DNA of 64,000 bases from Ectocarpus siliculosus (taxonomy: Eukaryota > Sar > Phaeophyceae > Ectocarpales > Ectocarpaceae): positions 3,020,700-3,084,699 of the forward strand of contig FN649739.1 of the NCBI GenBank assembly GCA_000310025.1, given 5' to 3'. The notes below the pieces were generated by a model that was not told the DNA's origin, did no database searches, and saw only the letters and a list, made by a program, of their open reading frames with translations. Positions 20,641 through 32,220 of the stretch are shown here, piece by piece. The stretch's first letter is position 1; every line of letters begins with the position of its first letter. The position numbers were made by a program, and so were the translations under genes.

Positions 20641-23600
20641 AAAAAGTAAGAAAAACACGACTTGCGACTATTATTGTCGTCAAGATGGCAGTTTGGGTGG
20701 AAACTTACGATCGTGTATGCTTCGACGACTGTAGTGTGCGTGAAACAAGATTGTTTTGATCGGCATCGGAACCGCTTCAGAGTGTGGACTATACAGCTGT
20801 CGAACTGTGAACTCAGGCGTTCTTGTCCAACAATAAGTGCTTGAATATCACGGAGGTTGGGCCGATGAACAATGTCGCATCGCATGCCGTTACAGCAGCA
20901 GCAGCACAGCGACAACAAGGCTGTTAGCGTTGAGTTTACAACGGAGTGCAAAGGCAAAACTGCCCCCGTTCTTAACGTGTGGTCAGCGAAAACGTTTGGC
21001 GATCGTTTATTTGTTGGGTAGTGTAATTACTCTCGTGAGGATATCAAGCTTTTCCCCCCGTGTAGCATGGCGGCGGTTGGTTGATAGGGGGATAGAATTT
21101 TTACCCGACGCAAGGTGTCGCGGGGATAAGGGGCGTGGCAGACCGGGGATAGATTGTGGGTGTTTGTGGGTGGGAGTTTCGGCGTGCGGTTTGAGACCCT
21201 CTAGCGATGCTGTTTTCTGCGGCAGCGCGCCGTTTTTTTTTTTGTCGATTAGGCCAATATGATCTCCAGGCTCCGGGAAATAGAAGAACAAAAAACATAA
21301 GGTACTGCTGTAGTGCAGCACCTCTCACCACAAGGTGCTGGGTACGGGGCGGATGGAAGGTTGGGGTGGATGAGCTCTTGCTAGGTGTATGAGTTCATTG
21401 CAACCGTCTATTTCGTGGTTGGTGTTTATTTGAGGGGGATATATTCTCCTTTTGTATGCATACGGAACAGGCACGTGCGTGTTTTCTGGTTGTGCATCGA
21501 AGACGGTAAGGTTGCGGTAGGAGGCCTTCCTTTTCTTTGCACGGACCAGGCGTTAGACCTTGTTAGCTCGACTCGTTTGTCGCACGAGCAGTGACACTTT
21601 TTGCGCCAAGGTCAAAATCAGCTGATGTTCGCCTTACGCAAAAAGCGTTTCCCCTATTTTTTTCAGTTGTTTTTTTTAGCGTTTTCCCGTCAGGCTGGTT
21701 CACGATTGTAGCGTTTACATCTAGAGCCCCCGGGACATGATAGAGACAATGATTAACCTGGTTCCTCGAAGGTATCTACGGAGATGTGCAAGCGTCTTAA
21801 CGCGCACTGTTGTCTTAGTTGGAACGTGAAATGTATCGTCGGAAGCATGGTTGATAGTTTTGTGTCAGGAAACTGCTTGCTGAAAGTGCTGAGACTAGTT
21901 GAACTGGTTCCTCGAACGTACCGAGGGGTGCATGTGCCTGAAGTAACGGATCGCGCAATCTCGTCGTAGTTGGAAAGTGCATTGTATCGTCGGATACATG
22001 GTTGCATGATTTGAGTCAGGAAGCTGCTTGCTGTAATGTGCTGCTGTGCCTGTGTCGAATGGGTCGGCTGTCAAAGCGCAGTCCACGGCAGCACTACTGT
22101 TGCAGGATGCTGATTTCTGTTATGTATCCGTTTAGACGTATTTTTTCACGGTACAGAGGCGATCTGCGTGGTTGCCCATGCGCGGGTGGTATTCCTGCTC
22201 CTATTTTGCTTCCGTGTTTGTTGCGAACCTGCGGCTATCGAAGCCATGGACAGTTGCGTAGGAAGAATGTTTGCATGCATGTTTGTGGGGACAACTTGAG
22301 TCTGTGTGGCTTCGACAAAAGCAGCACAGCTTGAATCAGGGTCGACCCAATCACTGGTCCTTCCCACTCGTCAGTGCAAGCTGCTAGGCTAGAGTTGTTT
22401 TGCCCAGTTTTGAAGGCTGCAGTCTGTGTTGTCTCTCTGAGTGTGCTTTCTCGGGCATGACATGACACCTAAACACGTTGGTCGCAGGTGGGGTATGGTT
22501 CCTATACTATCTCTACGTGCATCTTGTGAGCAGAGAGAGAGAGAGAGGGAGAGAGAGAGAGAGAGATGCAGTGTTGAGGGGGAATCAGAATCAGACATGT
22601 TTTTCTACGGCTGATTCCTCCCCCCCTTTTCTCTCTGTCCCCGGTGATCTAGAAACCGACAAGACAGACACGAAGCAATTCGAACGAAAAACATAGGACT
22701 TGGTTTTTGAGTCACGACGTGTCCTCTAAAACCCCCAAAAACCAATTTAATAAAATGTTCAAACGATATATTCATGAATATTTCATTCGATCGAGTGTTG
22801 GGAAGCAACCAAACGTTGTTGGTTCGGAGTAACCAGTCATCTTGTGAATCCTCATTATCAGTCGACCATCTGTGTCGCTGCCAAGATTTCCTCGACGGGA
22901 CTTTAGCAGTGTTGGCTTTGTCATGAAAAACATCATGTCATAACTGCATCATGATCGGATAGGTCATCATGTGTTCATGACATTTGTCATGACAATTGTC
23001 ATGACAACCCCAAAGCGTCACTATTTGTCTCGCATAGTTGCAAACGTTCTACTTGTTCTAGAACCTCGTGGCTTCGGTGTTGAACTCTGCGAACCCTAGA
23101 CTGTTCTATGGATACTAGAAGCATCCACGGGACCTTCAATTCAAAACCACGCCTCCAACATGCCGATGATTATTGCGCCCCTGTTTCATGTGGCAACCAC
23201 TTTCAACAATACTTGTCTCGCCATTGCGCGCGCAAACGACGTATCCACACGTCAATTACAGGGCAGTGATACGTCCTCTCTTTCCGTAGACTAACTCGCC
23301 CCGTGTTTTAATCACCTGCCCGATGTTTTTAGTAAGTATATCTAGTGTTTACAATTTACCGTTACAATGTGTCCACCTTACATCTTGTCTCTGCTCTGCG
23401 CTCTCTCGCGCGATAAGACCTTCCGCGTGAACCCTTAATTTCGACTTAAGTACAGCAGTAGTCGTCGTGAGCAACTTTTTTTCTCGCCAGGGTACCTTCG
23501 TCCGCGTACCCACACTAACCGCCAAGAAGCAACGAAGTTCAAGGAAACAACGAACTGCTGCTGTTCTGTCTATTCTGCATCACAACAAACCTGTCCTTCC

Positions 23601-24004
23601 AACTTCGTCTACAGCATAGGCGCCCGCGTCAGTATGGCCGGTGTGGGTCTTGGAAGGTACGACGGCTAAGCAGGCCGCCGAATTTATCAAGTGACAACGA
23701 CAACAACAACAACAAAAACATAATCTTACACACTTCGTACCGGCTTCCCCAACTCCCTTGATAGGACGCCAACGCCAACGCACCCGGTACCTTTAAACGA
23801 CCAAAGCCGGCCAACGTATCGCTCCGTCCGGCTATAAAGCGCCGACGTCGTAAAACAAGCAACTACGCGGCTGGCTCCGGAAACACCTGACTTGCCATCC
23901 ACGAAGCTCACTGCCCCCGCCTAACATGTCTATCTGGGTGATTCCTTGTTGGCTACACGCACTAACTTACGGTATAACCGTCGGTAGACGACGGATAACT
24001 TTCT
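20641..24004. other. Non-coding interval between desaturase and beta-helix gene
   Basis: No ORF shows a domain or coherent splicing. Contents: a 146-bp tandem duplication (21758-22050), a GA tract (about 22531-22566), a cluster of CATGA/TCATG words (22920-23006), and nonamer copies at 21303-21311 and 23452-23460. The left end holds the 3' UTR of the desaturase; the right end holds that of the minus-strand gene ending at 24005. Confidence 0.6.
21758..22050. repeat. 146-bp tandem duplication, two diverged copies
   Basis: Both copies start CTGGTTCCTCGAA (21758 and 21904) and share the blocks TAGTTGGAA, ATTGTATCGTCGGA (ATGTATCGTCGGA in copy 1), CATGGTTG and GTCAGGAA.CTGCTTGCTG in the same order. 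Confidence 0.8.
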
Positions 24005-27000
24005 CTACGAGTAGCACACGTCTCCTTCTTCGTAGTACACGGTGCCGCAGCCCGTGTCCGCGGCGTTGTCGAACGTGACCTTCCCCACGCCCGTGAGCCT
24101 TCCCCCCTCCATGACGAACATGATGGGCTCGGGGTAGTCGGAACCGTCGCCGTTGAAGACGGACCCCTCCGACAGCCTCGTGTATCCGCTGCTCCCGACA
24201 ACGAAGGTCGGGGCGCGGCACTCGACGACCTCGGCGGGGCCGGACAGCTTGAAGTAGCCCGCGTTGAAGACGGCCCCGCCGATGCCGTCGAAGGACAGGC
24301 AGTCGATGAAGTCGGCGGTGGCCCCCTTCTTGAACCTGAACTCCGCCCCAGAGCCGTTGAAGATGGCCCCTCCGGCCTCCGCCCGCAGGTTCTGGAACAC
24401 GGCGTTTCCCTTGATGTTGACCTGTGTTTGTTTGTTTTTTCGCGGCGAAACGGTGAAGGCGTCGTCCTTGTTCAGGTGTGGTGTGCCATCATGAAATGTC
24501 ATCAGGGTGAACAATCGAAGCTATTATAATACCCTCGGAGCGGGCGTGCACATGCTTCCGCACGAAAACAAACTTGCTGCAAATGAAGGCATGAGCCGCG
24601 CAAGAATTATCTTGTGTGACCCCGCCCGCCGAGGTCTTCACAGCAAGAGAGAGGCCAGCCGCGGATGATAAGTCTCGATGGGCAGAGCCAAAATGAGGCG
24701 CTGAAACTGCATGGGATAACGGACAAGTTTAACAAAACGAAACAAGCCGCGAAGACGGACATGAAGATCAACAACACCACCATTCTGGTTGTACACCACA
24801 CACCCACACACCCACCCCGTTCTCGGTCTCTCTCTGTCTCTTCTGTTTCTCTGTCAATATCTATCTGTGTATGTTTCCATCTGTCTGTCTGTGCGTCTCT
24901 CTAGATCTCCGGCTGTCTCTCTCCTTTTGTCTGTCTGTCTGTCTGCAGTTTCTCCCTCTCCCTTCGCTCTGCCGCCGACCAAAAAAACACTCCACACCTT
25001 GCCGAGGTTGTAGATCCCCCCTCCGTTGTTACCCTCGTCGTCGATGATGGACACGTCTTGCATCGTCACCTCTCCCGCGAACAGCACGGACCCGGTCTCC
25101 CCGACGTACATCACGCCGCCGGGCCCCGGCGAGCTCTCCCCTCCGCCCGAGTTTTCGCAGCCGACGAAGGAGGCGTGTCCCTCCACACGGAAGTAACCGT
25201 CCACGTATACGCACCTGTTTCGAGGTTGGTTGCGGGGAGATTGTTGGTGGTTTTGCCGGGCACGTCCGTCTGTGGGGAAAATCGAAAATGGTGCATTGCT
25301 GCGAGAGTCCATATGGGATAGAGTAACAGCCATTGCTGCGTTCTCGACATAAGAAGAGCGGATACTGCGCCCCCACCTTGGGAACCTAAGAAAACGCGAA
25401 CAACACACGCTATTAATCTTTTATGCCCCACCGGCGGGGTATTTGTTTTGGTCAAATTCTATACCACCTCAGCAGTGTGATGTCTGAATCGTCAAATTTG
25501 TCCAATAAAAGAAGGGTACCAAGAGGAGGCGAGCGATACGAAGGAAAGAACACTGTGGGCACCGCAAGATATGCGTATACTTCGAAGTATACAGTAGGCA
25601 ACTGCGGTCGACGAGACGGTTTCGATCTAGACTAATCGTCGCCAGACACGAGAATACGGCGGCACGCGGATTGGACATCACCATCACCATCACCATCACC
25701 AGACAAGAGAAGACGACGTCACGCGGGGCGACCCATCTATGAATGGTACACCCATAATGGCACAACACCATGGGATAGAACGAAACACGCAAGGGAAACC
25801 GGGTAGAACAAAAAAAGAACAAGGGAGGTAAGCATACAACAAAGGAGGAGGAGGCACGCACGCACGCACGCACCCTCCGATGAGTTGGTAGCTGGCGAAG
25901 TCGGAGCCTTCCTCAGGCACGCTTCGCACTCCCACCTCGGACGTGGTAAGGGTGTCGTAGAACCGGGCCGATGAGCCTTCTCCAACGTACACCTGTAGAT
26001 CGTTAGTGTGTTGGGAAGGGTATCAGTATTCGAAAAGTCTTGCGAGGGCAAGCATAATGCAGTGTTGTTGGTGGGACACTACTACTACCCACTGCCCGTG
26101 TCCGACCTCCCGAAAGCTCGCCTTCACAACGTCTTCGGATGCCAAGCATGAGGCAGCGCTGCTGATTGGACACCTATGGTGTGCCCAGTACCTCGGAAAT
26201 TCGCCTTCACAATGTCTTAGGAGGGCAAGCATGAGGCAATGTTTCCTCATTGGGCACTACTACTGACTGCCCTGGGGTCCGAAAATAAAAAAAATCGCCT
26301 TCACAATGTCTTAGGAGGGCGAGCATGAGAAAGTGTTGCTGATCGGGCTCTGCTAACGACTCTGCCTGTGATATATCGAAAATTCGCCCATCGCCACAAA
26401 AAAAAAGGCAGCAGTGTTCTCGTTGTTACTGCCGGTGTTTTTTTCTCAAAATTCGTCCATCAATACATGTAGAAAGAAGACGTCAATCTTATCCTAAACA
26501 ATTATTATCTAGATGGATTTATTGCTCAATTACCCAACAAACACAACCAACACGTGGCGAAACTGAACCTGCTCGCGCGGTGCACCTTACACACGAAGAC
26601 AGACGGCCAACACTAAAATCAAGACGGAAAAAAAAATCAACTCACCGCACCGCCGTTGACGTCTTGGTACTCAGTCCCGGTGAACGAGGCCCCCGGGTAC
26701 CACAAGAGCTTCGCTCCGTCGGTGACCTCGAAGCGGACCTCGTTGAGGCCGACGCTGCCGGACTGTCCGTCGGGGGTCATCACCGTCAGGCTGTTCGCCG
26801 ACATGCTCATGGTCGTGAAGCTGTCGCAGGTGATGTCCTGGCCGGGCTGGATCTCCACCACCACGTCCTGCGCGCAAGACACCGAGGCGTGTGTGTTATT
26901 AGAAAGTATGCGAAACTTCAAAAGATAGGCTGGCCGTTCTTGTTGGAATGGTTCGAGGTTGTTGTCGTGGCCGGCGGAATCTACACGGTACGGTACGTGG

Positions 27001-27635
27001 TATCATTCTTTGTTGGGACGGTTCGAGGTTGTTGTCGTGGCCGGGGGAATCTACACGGTACGGTACGTGGTATCAAGCACACTACTGCAATCCCTAATAG
27101 TTGTGCGAGTACGGTTTTAAGCTCCCCATCGTGTCGCGTTTCGAAGATTCAGCACGTTGACTCCCCGTCCCTCCCCTTGCACCCTCCTCATAAAACCGGA
27201 CGGGCAAACGTTCCCCTCGGTATAAAGCGCCCCATGTTCCGCTCTAATGCCATGTCGTTCAATTTGGTTGGGTTGCAGGGCGCCGCCCCGCCGTCACCCT
27301 CGGGCAGGACGTTCTCCCTCTCTCTCCCGACATCTGTTCAGACTTTAGCCCTACCGGCGACGTGTGATGGTTTTCATGGGCGCCGGCGTACAAAGTAGAT
27401 CTCGCCATAAACAGACGTTTTTTCGATACACCCGTAATGCACCTGTTATGCGCAACTCTACAATTAATTGAGGTTTGTGACGATATTTGACGACTTGTTT
27501 CGTGTACAATACCTGCGACGCTGTCAACGCGAAGGCGTCCAGAAGGTCCTGGCATGTTTCAAGCTGCCCTTGGCAGACGCTGCCTGAGACCAGGAGGAGA
27601 GCGGCGGCAGAGATCTTGCTGCGATGTGGGGCCAA
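24005..27635 (-). CDS. Secreted beta-helix protein with Pmp-like GGA(I/V) motifs
   Basis: Five minus-strand exons: about 27513-27611, 26646-26867, 25874-25992, 24998-25214 and 24005-24421 (stop TAG at 24005). Junction phases match throughout and the protein is about 360 residues. The first exon has a hydrophobic signal-like core (AAALLLVSGSVCQG). Later exons repeat short strands with the Chlamydia polymorphic-membrane-protein type motifs NGGA, GGGIYN, GGAIFN and GGAVFN, and regularly spaced SFVGC / EVVEC / FIDC strands. This is the signature of a right-handed parallel beta-helix. An extracellular or cell-wall role is inferred; no catalytic residues of pectin lyases are seen. No in-frame ATG lies in the first exon (upstream TGA near 27640), so the true start must be in an unrecognised upstream exon. 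Introns carry tandem repeats. The model ends with the Cys pair CGTVYYEEGDVC. Confidence 0.75.
25677..25701. repeat. (CATCAC)n short tandem repeat
   Basis: About four copies of the hexamer lie in an intron of the beta-helix gene. Confidence 0.9.
26030..26400. repeat. Four tandem repeats of 83-94 bp in an intron
   Basis: The word GGCAAGCATGAGGCA or a close variant recurs at about 26047, 26140, 26223 and 26317. Each is followed by GTTG(C/G)TGAT/GGGCAC and then TCGCCTTCACAATGTCTTAGGAG. The array fills the beta-helix gene intron between 25993 and 26645. Confidence 0.85.
26941..27076. repeat. 70-bp perfect-phase tandem duplication
   Basis: Copies at 26941-27010 and 27011-27076 differ at only a few positions (GGTTCGAGGTTGTTGTCGTGG through ACGGTACGTGGTATCA). 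They lie in the first located intron of the beta-helix gene. The near identity indicates a recent duplication. Confidence 0.95.
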
Positions 27636-29378
27636 TCAGCGGCGGGGATAGGACGAGAGAGGCAGACGTTGGTCGGGTGAGACTGTGGCACGCTGATTTA
27701 TTTTCTCATGTCTCAAGACAATACAACTTCATCCTTATGCGTATCACCATCATCTTTGGCAAGCTTGGCGCGGCATGATGTCCCCATGTGATATATACGC
27801 TTCGTCGCACAGCAGTATTTCGTCTCCCACACGTCAACCGGCGCTCTTTGGCCGTTCGGCGCTCCCGTAGAAGCGGGCTGTGAGCGTCAAAGCTCACCGA
27901 GACAAAGAAGTGAGAAGTGTTGCCGGCCCTAAATGGGGAGGAAGAGGTAAACGAATGGATTACGGGAACTAGAGGGGGCTATTTTCCTTGATAGAATTAT
28001 TAAGGAATAATAAAACTTTCCCATTCGAGATATGCTACGGCGTTAATGAAATACAGCAGCAGTAGAGGGCCCTCCGTACAGTAGTGCCCGTATGGATCAG
28101 ACTATGTAGTTCGCCAAGTCCCGTGAGTACTTTGAAAATACAGCGTATCTATACTATTCATTCTCCGAGTTCAGAAATGGCGTCCGGTGTCCGGTGTCCA
28201 GCCGGAACTGCTACATGCATCTAGAACAGGGATATAAGGTTTTACAGCAGTAATACAGGAGTGGACACTCGGGCCGAGAGGTTTGACCGGCATTATTCCG
28301 GGCATAGGGACTATGCAACCGGCGCTACTGAGGGCCCTGTACAGAGTTAAGTAAAAACTGATTGCATCCGGTTGAAGTACACAGTACTGTGTACAGCAGT
28401 AGTCTCCGTTCGAATGTACGACCGCCGAAAAACCAACCCTGCTCGAGTTGGAAAATATTCAGCGTCCGTGCTATGCATGATCCGTGAGCACATCTCCAGG
28501 AGGTTGGGCCGTAAGCAGGGTGTTTGCAAGGTTGTTGTCGACATCAGTACCCTGCTTGAATTGTTCTGTGGCTAGCGAACCCTGACGGTCATGCTGCTTG
28601 AGTTATTCTGTGGCTACCCTGACGGTCATGGAGGTTCGATTTGGATGCTTGAATCGGCGCTGAAAATTCTTCACCGAAATTTGACGGTGAAGTACATACA
28701 GGTGCGGTAACACTCAATGCGTGCACTGCTGCTGTGAGCGATTTACACCCCACACGTACGATCTCACGACGTAATTTATGTGCTTCCTCGTGCTTCGCAG
28801 AATTGAGAATAAGAATAACCCGCTATAACCCGCTTGTCGGCTCCTCGGTCTAATTGATGGATACGCCGCACGTTGAATCTTGTTGCGGTCTCCTTACTGA
28901 AAAGTGTGTTGGCACGCTGGCACCGAAAACCGAAACAGACGACGCTGGTGGCAACGTGCCGGTACAACAATATAACATCGGCTATCTGTAAAGCCACCTC
29001 TATAGCTATGATACACGGCAGGTGTCTGACAGCCTTCACGAGAACATTGCCGTGGCTCCGAAAGCCGTTGGTTTGCAGAAGAATTGGCTGATGAGAATTA
29101 TTCGCGAGAAATTGAGAAATTGACGACGACGACGAACCGCAAGCGCTACATGTACAGAGTCTCTGTCAATCAGTTTTCATTGTAGCTCTGTACGGAGTCT
29201 CTGTCAATCAGTTTTCATCGGAACCGACGTTTGTTCCACCAATGGCCAGGGCCGAGGGTCGCTACCACTCAGGGTGGGAGTCCTCCCAAACCCCATCCGT
29301 CTCGTCCGGGTGTAGACTTCATCCCACCAGTAAACACCTCACTCACCTGAGAGGCACCATTTGATTGCTGTTTTCGTA
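27636..29378. other. Intergenic, no gene seen
   Basis: Nothing coding could be supported. Three nonamer copies cluster here (27809, 28244, 28393). Two short direct duplications occur: about 40 bases at 28552-28630 (CTGCTTGA..TT.TTCTGTGGCTA) and about 35 bases at 29153-29221 (GAGTCTCTGTCAATCAG). Confidence 0.55.
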
Positions 29379-30300
29379 CTACAGTGCTGTGCTGACGTCC
29401 GTTGACCCACGGTAAGCTTGGGTAGAATCAAAAGATGAACCAGAGAGAGGAGGAGCGTGTGTGAGAGTGAAGGGTGCGTGCGTTCGTGTGAATGAGAGAG
29501 GGAGGACGAGAGAGGGTCCAGATGGATGATGGGACGTCGGGGTATCTTCACGAGTAAAAAAAAAAAAGATCGGAGAAATAACAAATTTTGAAGCGGAGAT
29601 GACAACAAAATTCTTGACTGAATGAGAATGAGAATGCGAGAGAATTAGGACCAAGTAAATGTACAAACACCGCCAAAAAATACCCGTTCGCGATGTATCC
29701 ACAAGTCGACAAGTCGACACACCGCGCGCGCGCAGGGTAGCACTATGTATGTACCCTAGTCTACTTCTAATTATCTCCCTCAGAGGCTGCTTGTGATCTG
29801 TTTGCTTCCGTTGCTTTGGGTACATACATACATTCATACATACATACATATTTGATGTACGCGCATCATCAACTAAATAATATGTACTTCCCCGTATGTA
29901 CGCACACCATAAACAAAATAATATGTACTTCTCCGTCGGCATATATATGCATATATAAAAATATATATATAATACAAGGCAAGGGCGATCGACGGCGGTG
30001 ATCGACGGAGCGACGGCGGCGCGATCGACGAAGGCGGCCCAAGGACGCCTGATCGACTGGCCGACCGACCGACCAAACCCAACCCTACCCAACCCAACCC
30101 GACGGCGACGAACGACGAAGCGACGGCGGTGCGAGCGACGGCGACGACCCAACCCCAACCCAACCCCTACCCAACCAGACACTACCCGACCCACCCCGGC
30201 ACGGGCGGGTTCATGCTGCGTTAAAGACGAAAATTTGGGGGGGGGGGGGGGGACGACGCTAGTAGGACCCACTTCCAACCTCTAAAAAATCAACGGGGTG
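29379..30300. repeat. Low-complexity region with degenerate CCCAACC repeats and poly-G
   Basis: Contains a CATA/ACATACAT tract (29823-29850), AT repeats (29940-29972), CGACGG-type repeats, degenerate CCCAACC/CCCTACCC words (30066-30190) resembling decayed telomeric repeat, and a G15-16 run (about 30237-30252). A 299-codon minus-strand ORF spans it, but its composition simply follows these repeats. Confidence 0.7.
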
Positions 30301-30408
30301 TCAGTAAGTCAATTAAAACACCGGGTGCGAAGTTTAAAAACAAACGAGGTCTGTCGTCCGTGCCCGGGTTTCAATTGATGAACCTCTAATATTCCCTAGG
30401 CGTAATAA

Positions 30409-30894
30409 TGTGGGAAACGCCCGAAAAGAGGGGATGGGACCAACCCCCCCCCCCCCCTCTGGGATACAGGGGTAGAACTTTGCGAGGTGTGAACGGTGGA
30501 CTAGTCAGCAGTGGGAAGGGAAAAAGGGAAGTTCTAGCAGGACACTACAAGAGACTTGGAGTGCCTTCGGAGAATGAAGATTTTGACCAACCAAGTGTTT
30601 AAGAAGGAGGAGGTGGACGCATGGGCCCAGAAAGAAGAAGAGACATCGAAGACAGACGTTGGGAACGTAGAACTAGAAAAAGAGTTCACTGAGGACGAGG
30701 TTGAAGCGTGTGTGAACAAGCTGCAGTGCCACAAAGCAGCAGGGGCGGATGGGATAGTCAACGAGTTCGTGAAGTTTGGGGGCAAGGGGATGATCCAGTT
30801 GATGGTACTGGTGTACAACTGGGTGTGGAAAAACGAGTACTCCGAGTATGTATGCGCCAAGTAGATGGAGGGAAGGAGTGGTTGTGAGCTTGTA
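30409..30894 (+). mobile_element. LINE-A fragment, 5' RT part, inverted orientation
   Basis: It matches the reverse complement of about 9430-9895 almost base for base from GGGATACAGGGGTAG onward. It encodes the same linker (KLQCHKAAGADGIVNEF) and the MIQLMV...VYNWVWKNEY start of the RT, then stops matching after a TTGTGAGCTTGT segment. It is truncated at both ends and out of frame internally. Confidence 0.85.
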
Positions 30895-30900
30895 ACAACC

Positions 30901-31012
30901 TCTGTCTCCGCTCAGTGCCTTATTGTAATGTACTGGCCCAACTGACGCGGACACCTTCTTCCTTCTTCGTGGTCACAAGCCGACCACCCCCAAAAGGGGG
31001 TACATCTTTTTT
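30901..31012 (+). repeat. Dispersed repeat family X, copy 3
   Basis: CTGTCTCCGCTCAGTGCCTT, TGTACTGGCCCAACTGAC, CGTGGTCACAAGCCGAC and a CCCCC/GGGGG hairpin align with copy 2. It starts within a few bases of the broken end of the LINE-A fragment, which suggests one inserted into or replaced the other. Confidence 0.75.
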
Positions 31013-32220
31013 CTAGAAATCAAGTAAACATGGACCCCGGAAGAGTCCTCCAAGACGCGATTTGTCACCCAAACGGAAAAAAAGAAAAATACCCGGGATA
31101 GGGGGGTTGCTTCCGATTGTTATTGGATTTGAATTGTAGCCTGCGTCCACGGTATTGCGGAGTAATTCCCAGAGGAAAGTGCGGGAGATGTAACTTCCGA
31201 TGGGAGGATAAAACAGGGGACAGGACGTTTGTGGCCCCTTTTAGAGGGAGCATGTCTTCCCCCTCTGTGCTCAGTCTACCTTTGAGAGCAAAGCAACAGG
31301 AAGCACTGCCGTTCCAAGAGAGTAATAACCAAGTGAGTCTTCATCAGAATCTTCACGGATCGCTACGCGTGTAATCCCACAACACGTTTAACGTAGTACT
31401 GGTTCCTGGGTCGTGCCTGGTTCGGACCCGGCCTGCTGCATTTTGTTTCGCCCCTCCACATCTGCTCTTCGTAGGATATTGCCCTAGTCTATAAGGTTGT
31501 CCATCGTCGGTTACCGACCACACATCGTCGGTTACCGACAACACTTTCTTTCTTCCCTCTCGCCGATACAGCGTCACACAGAGAGTCCCTCTACGGAGCC
31601 AACAACGCATCGATCGCGTGAAGAGTCTAGCCGCCTTCGCTCAAACTTGCTACGAAAACCCCCGCTGTCCGCTGCACCCGAACAAAAAATTAAAATAGAA
31701 ACACGGAAAAACTGACATAAATTCCTGAGATGGCGTTCTTTCTTTCATGGTGTTCACGCTACTCAACTTCTCAGAAACGGTATTTATTCCCCGTTGCCAT
31801 TGGAATCGCGTAACCATTTTTGGCTGGCGCGATGTATCGTGTCTTTCTTGTCGCCCAGAAGGAGCAATACTTCCAATAAGATCTTGTTTCTTTCGGACAA
31901 TCTGCAGCCATCGATGTTTCGACGGTGCTTCGGGTCTCCCACACGTTCGGTGTTTTTTGTGAATCAGCCTATGGGCTTATGGACAGCCCGTGGTCAGCTG
32001 TGTCCATGGGCAAGCCCACAGGCTCACGATGAGCAGCCCACTGCATGCCTATGGGCATGCCCAAAATGTCCATCACGGGCACCCAGCACTCACCAGGGCA
32101 CCCAGCCCATGGGCAGCCCATCACCATGGCTGCAACCGCATACTTAGCCGGTTAGTCGGATCCAGAGTGCATCAAAACTCTTCGCTTGTACGTCTGTACA
32201 TCTGACCCCAATGCTTTGAA
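31013..32220. other. Gene-poor interval with ATGGGC-rich cluster
   Basis: A plus-strand ORF at 31117-31374 contains a CGVIPRGKCGRCNF stretch with Cys pairs but no recognised family. From 31970 to 32135 the sequence is packed with ATGGGC/GCCCAT and GGGCACCC words, including palindromic CCCATGGGC. No gene is supported. Confidence 0.5.

Noticed and set aside
30237-30252. Poly-G run as a sequencing error
   Set aside because: Homopolymer G/C runs recur (9930, 48141, 51530) next to repeats in this genome, so it was treated as real but unremarkable.
29379-30278. 299-codon minus-strand ORF, the second longest here
   Set aside because: It runs through AT, CATA, CGACGG, CCCAACC and poly-G repeats. 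The translation is low complexity with no domain and shifting composition, so it is an artefact.
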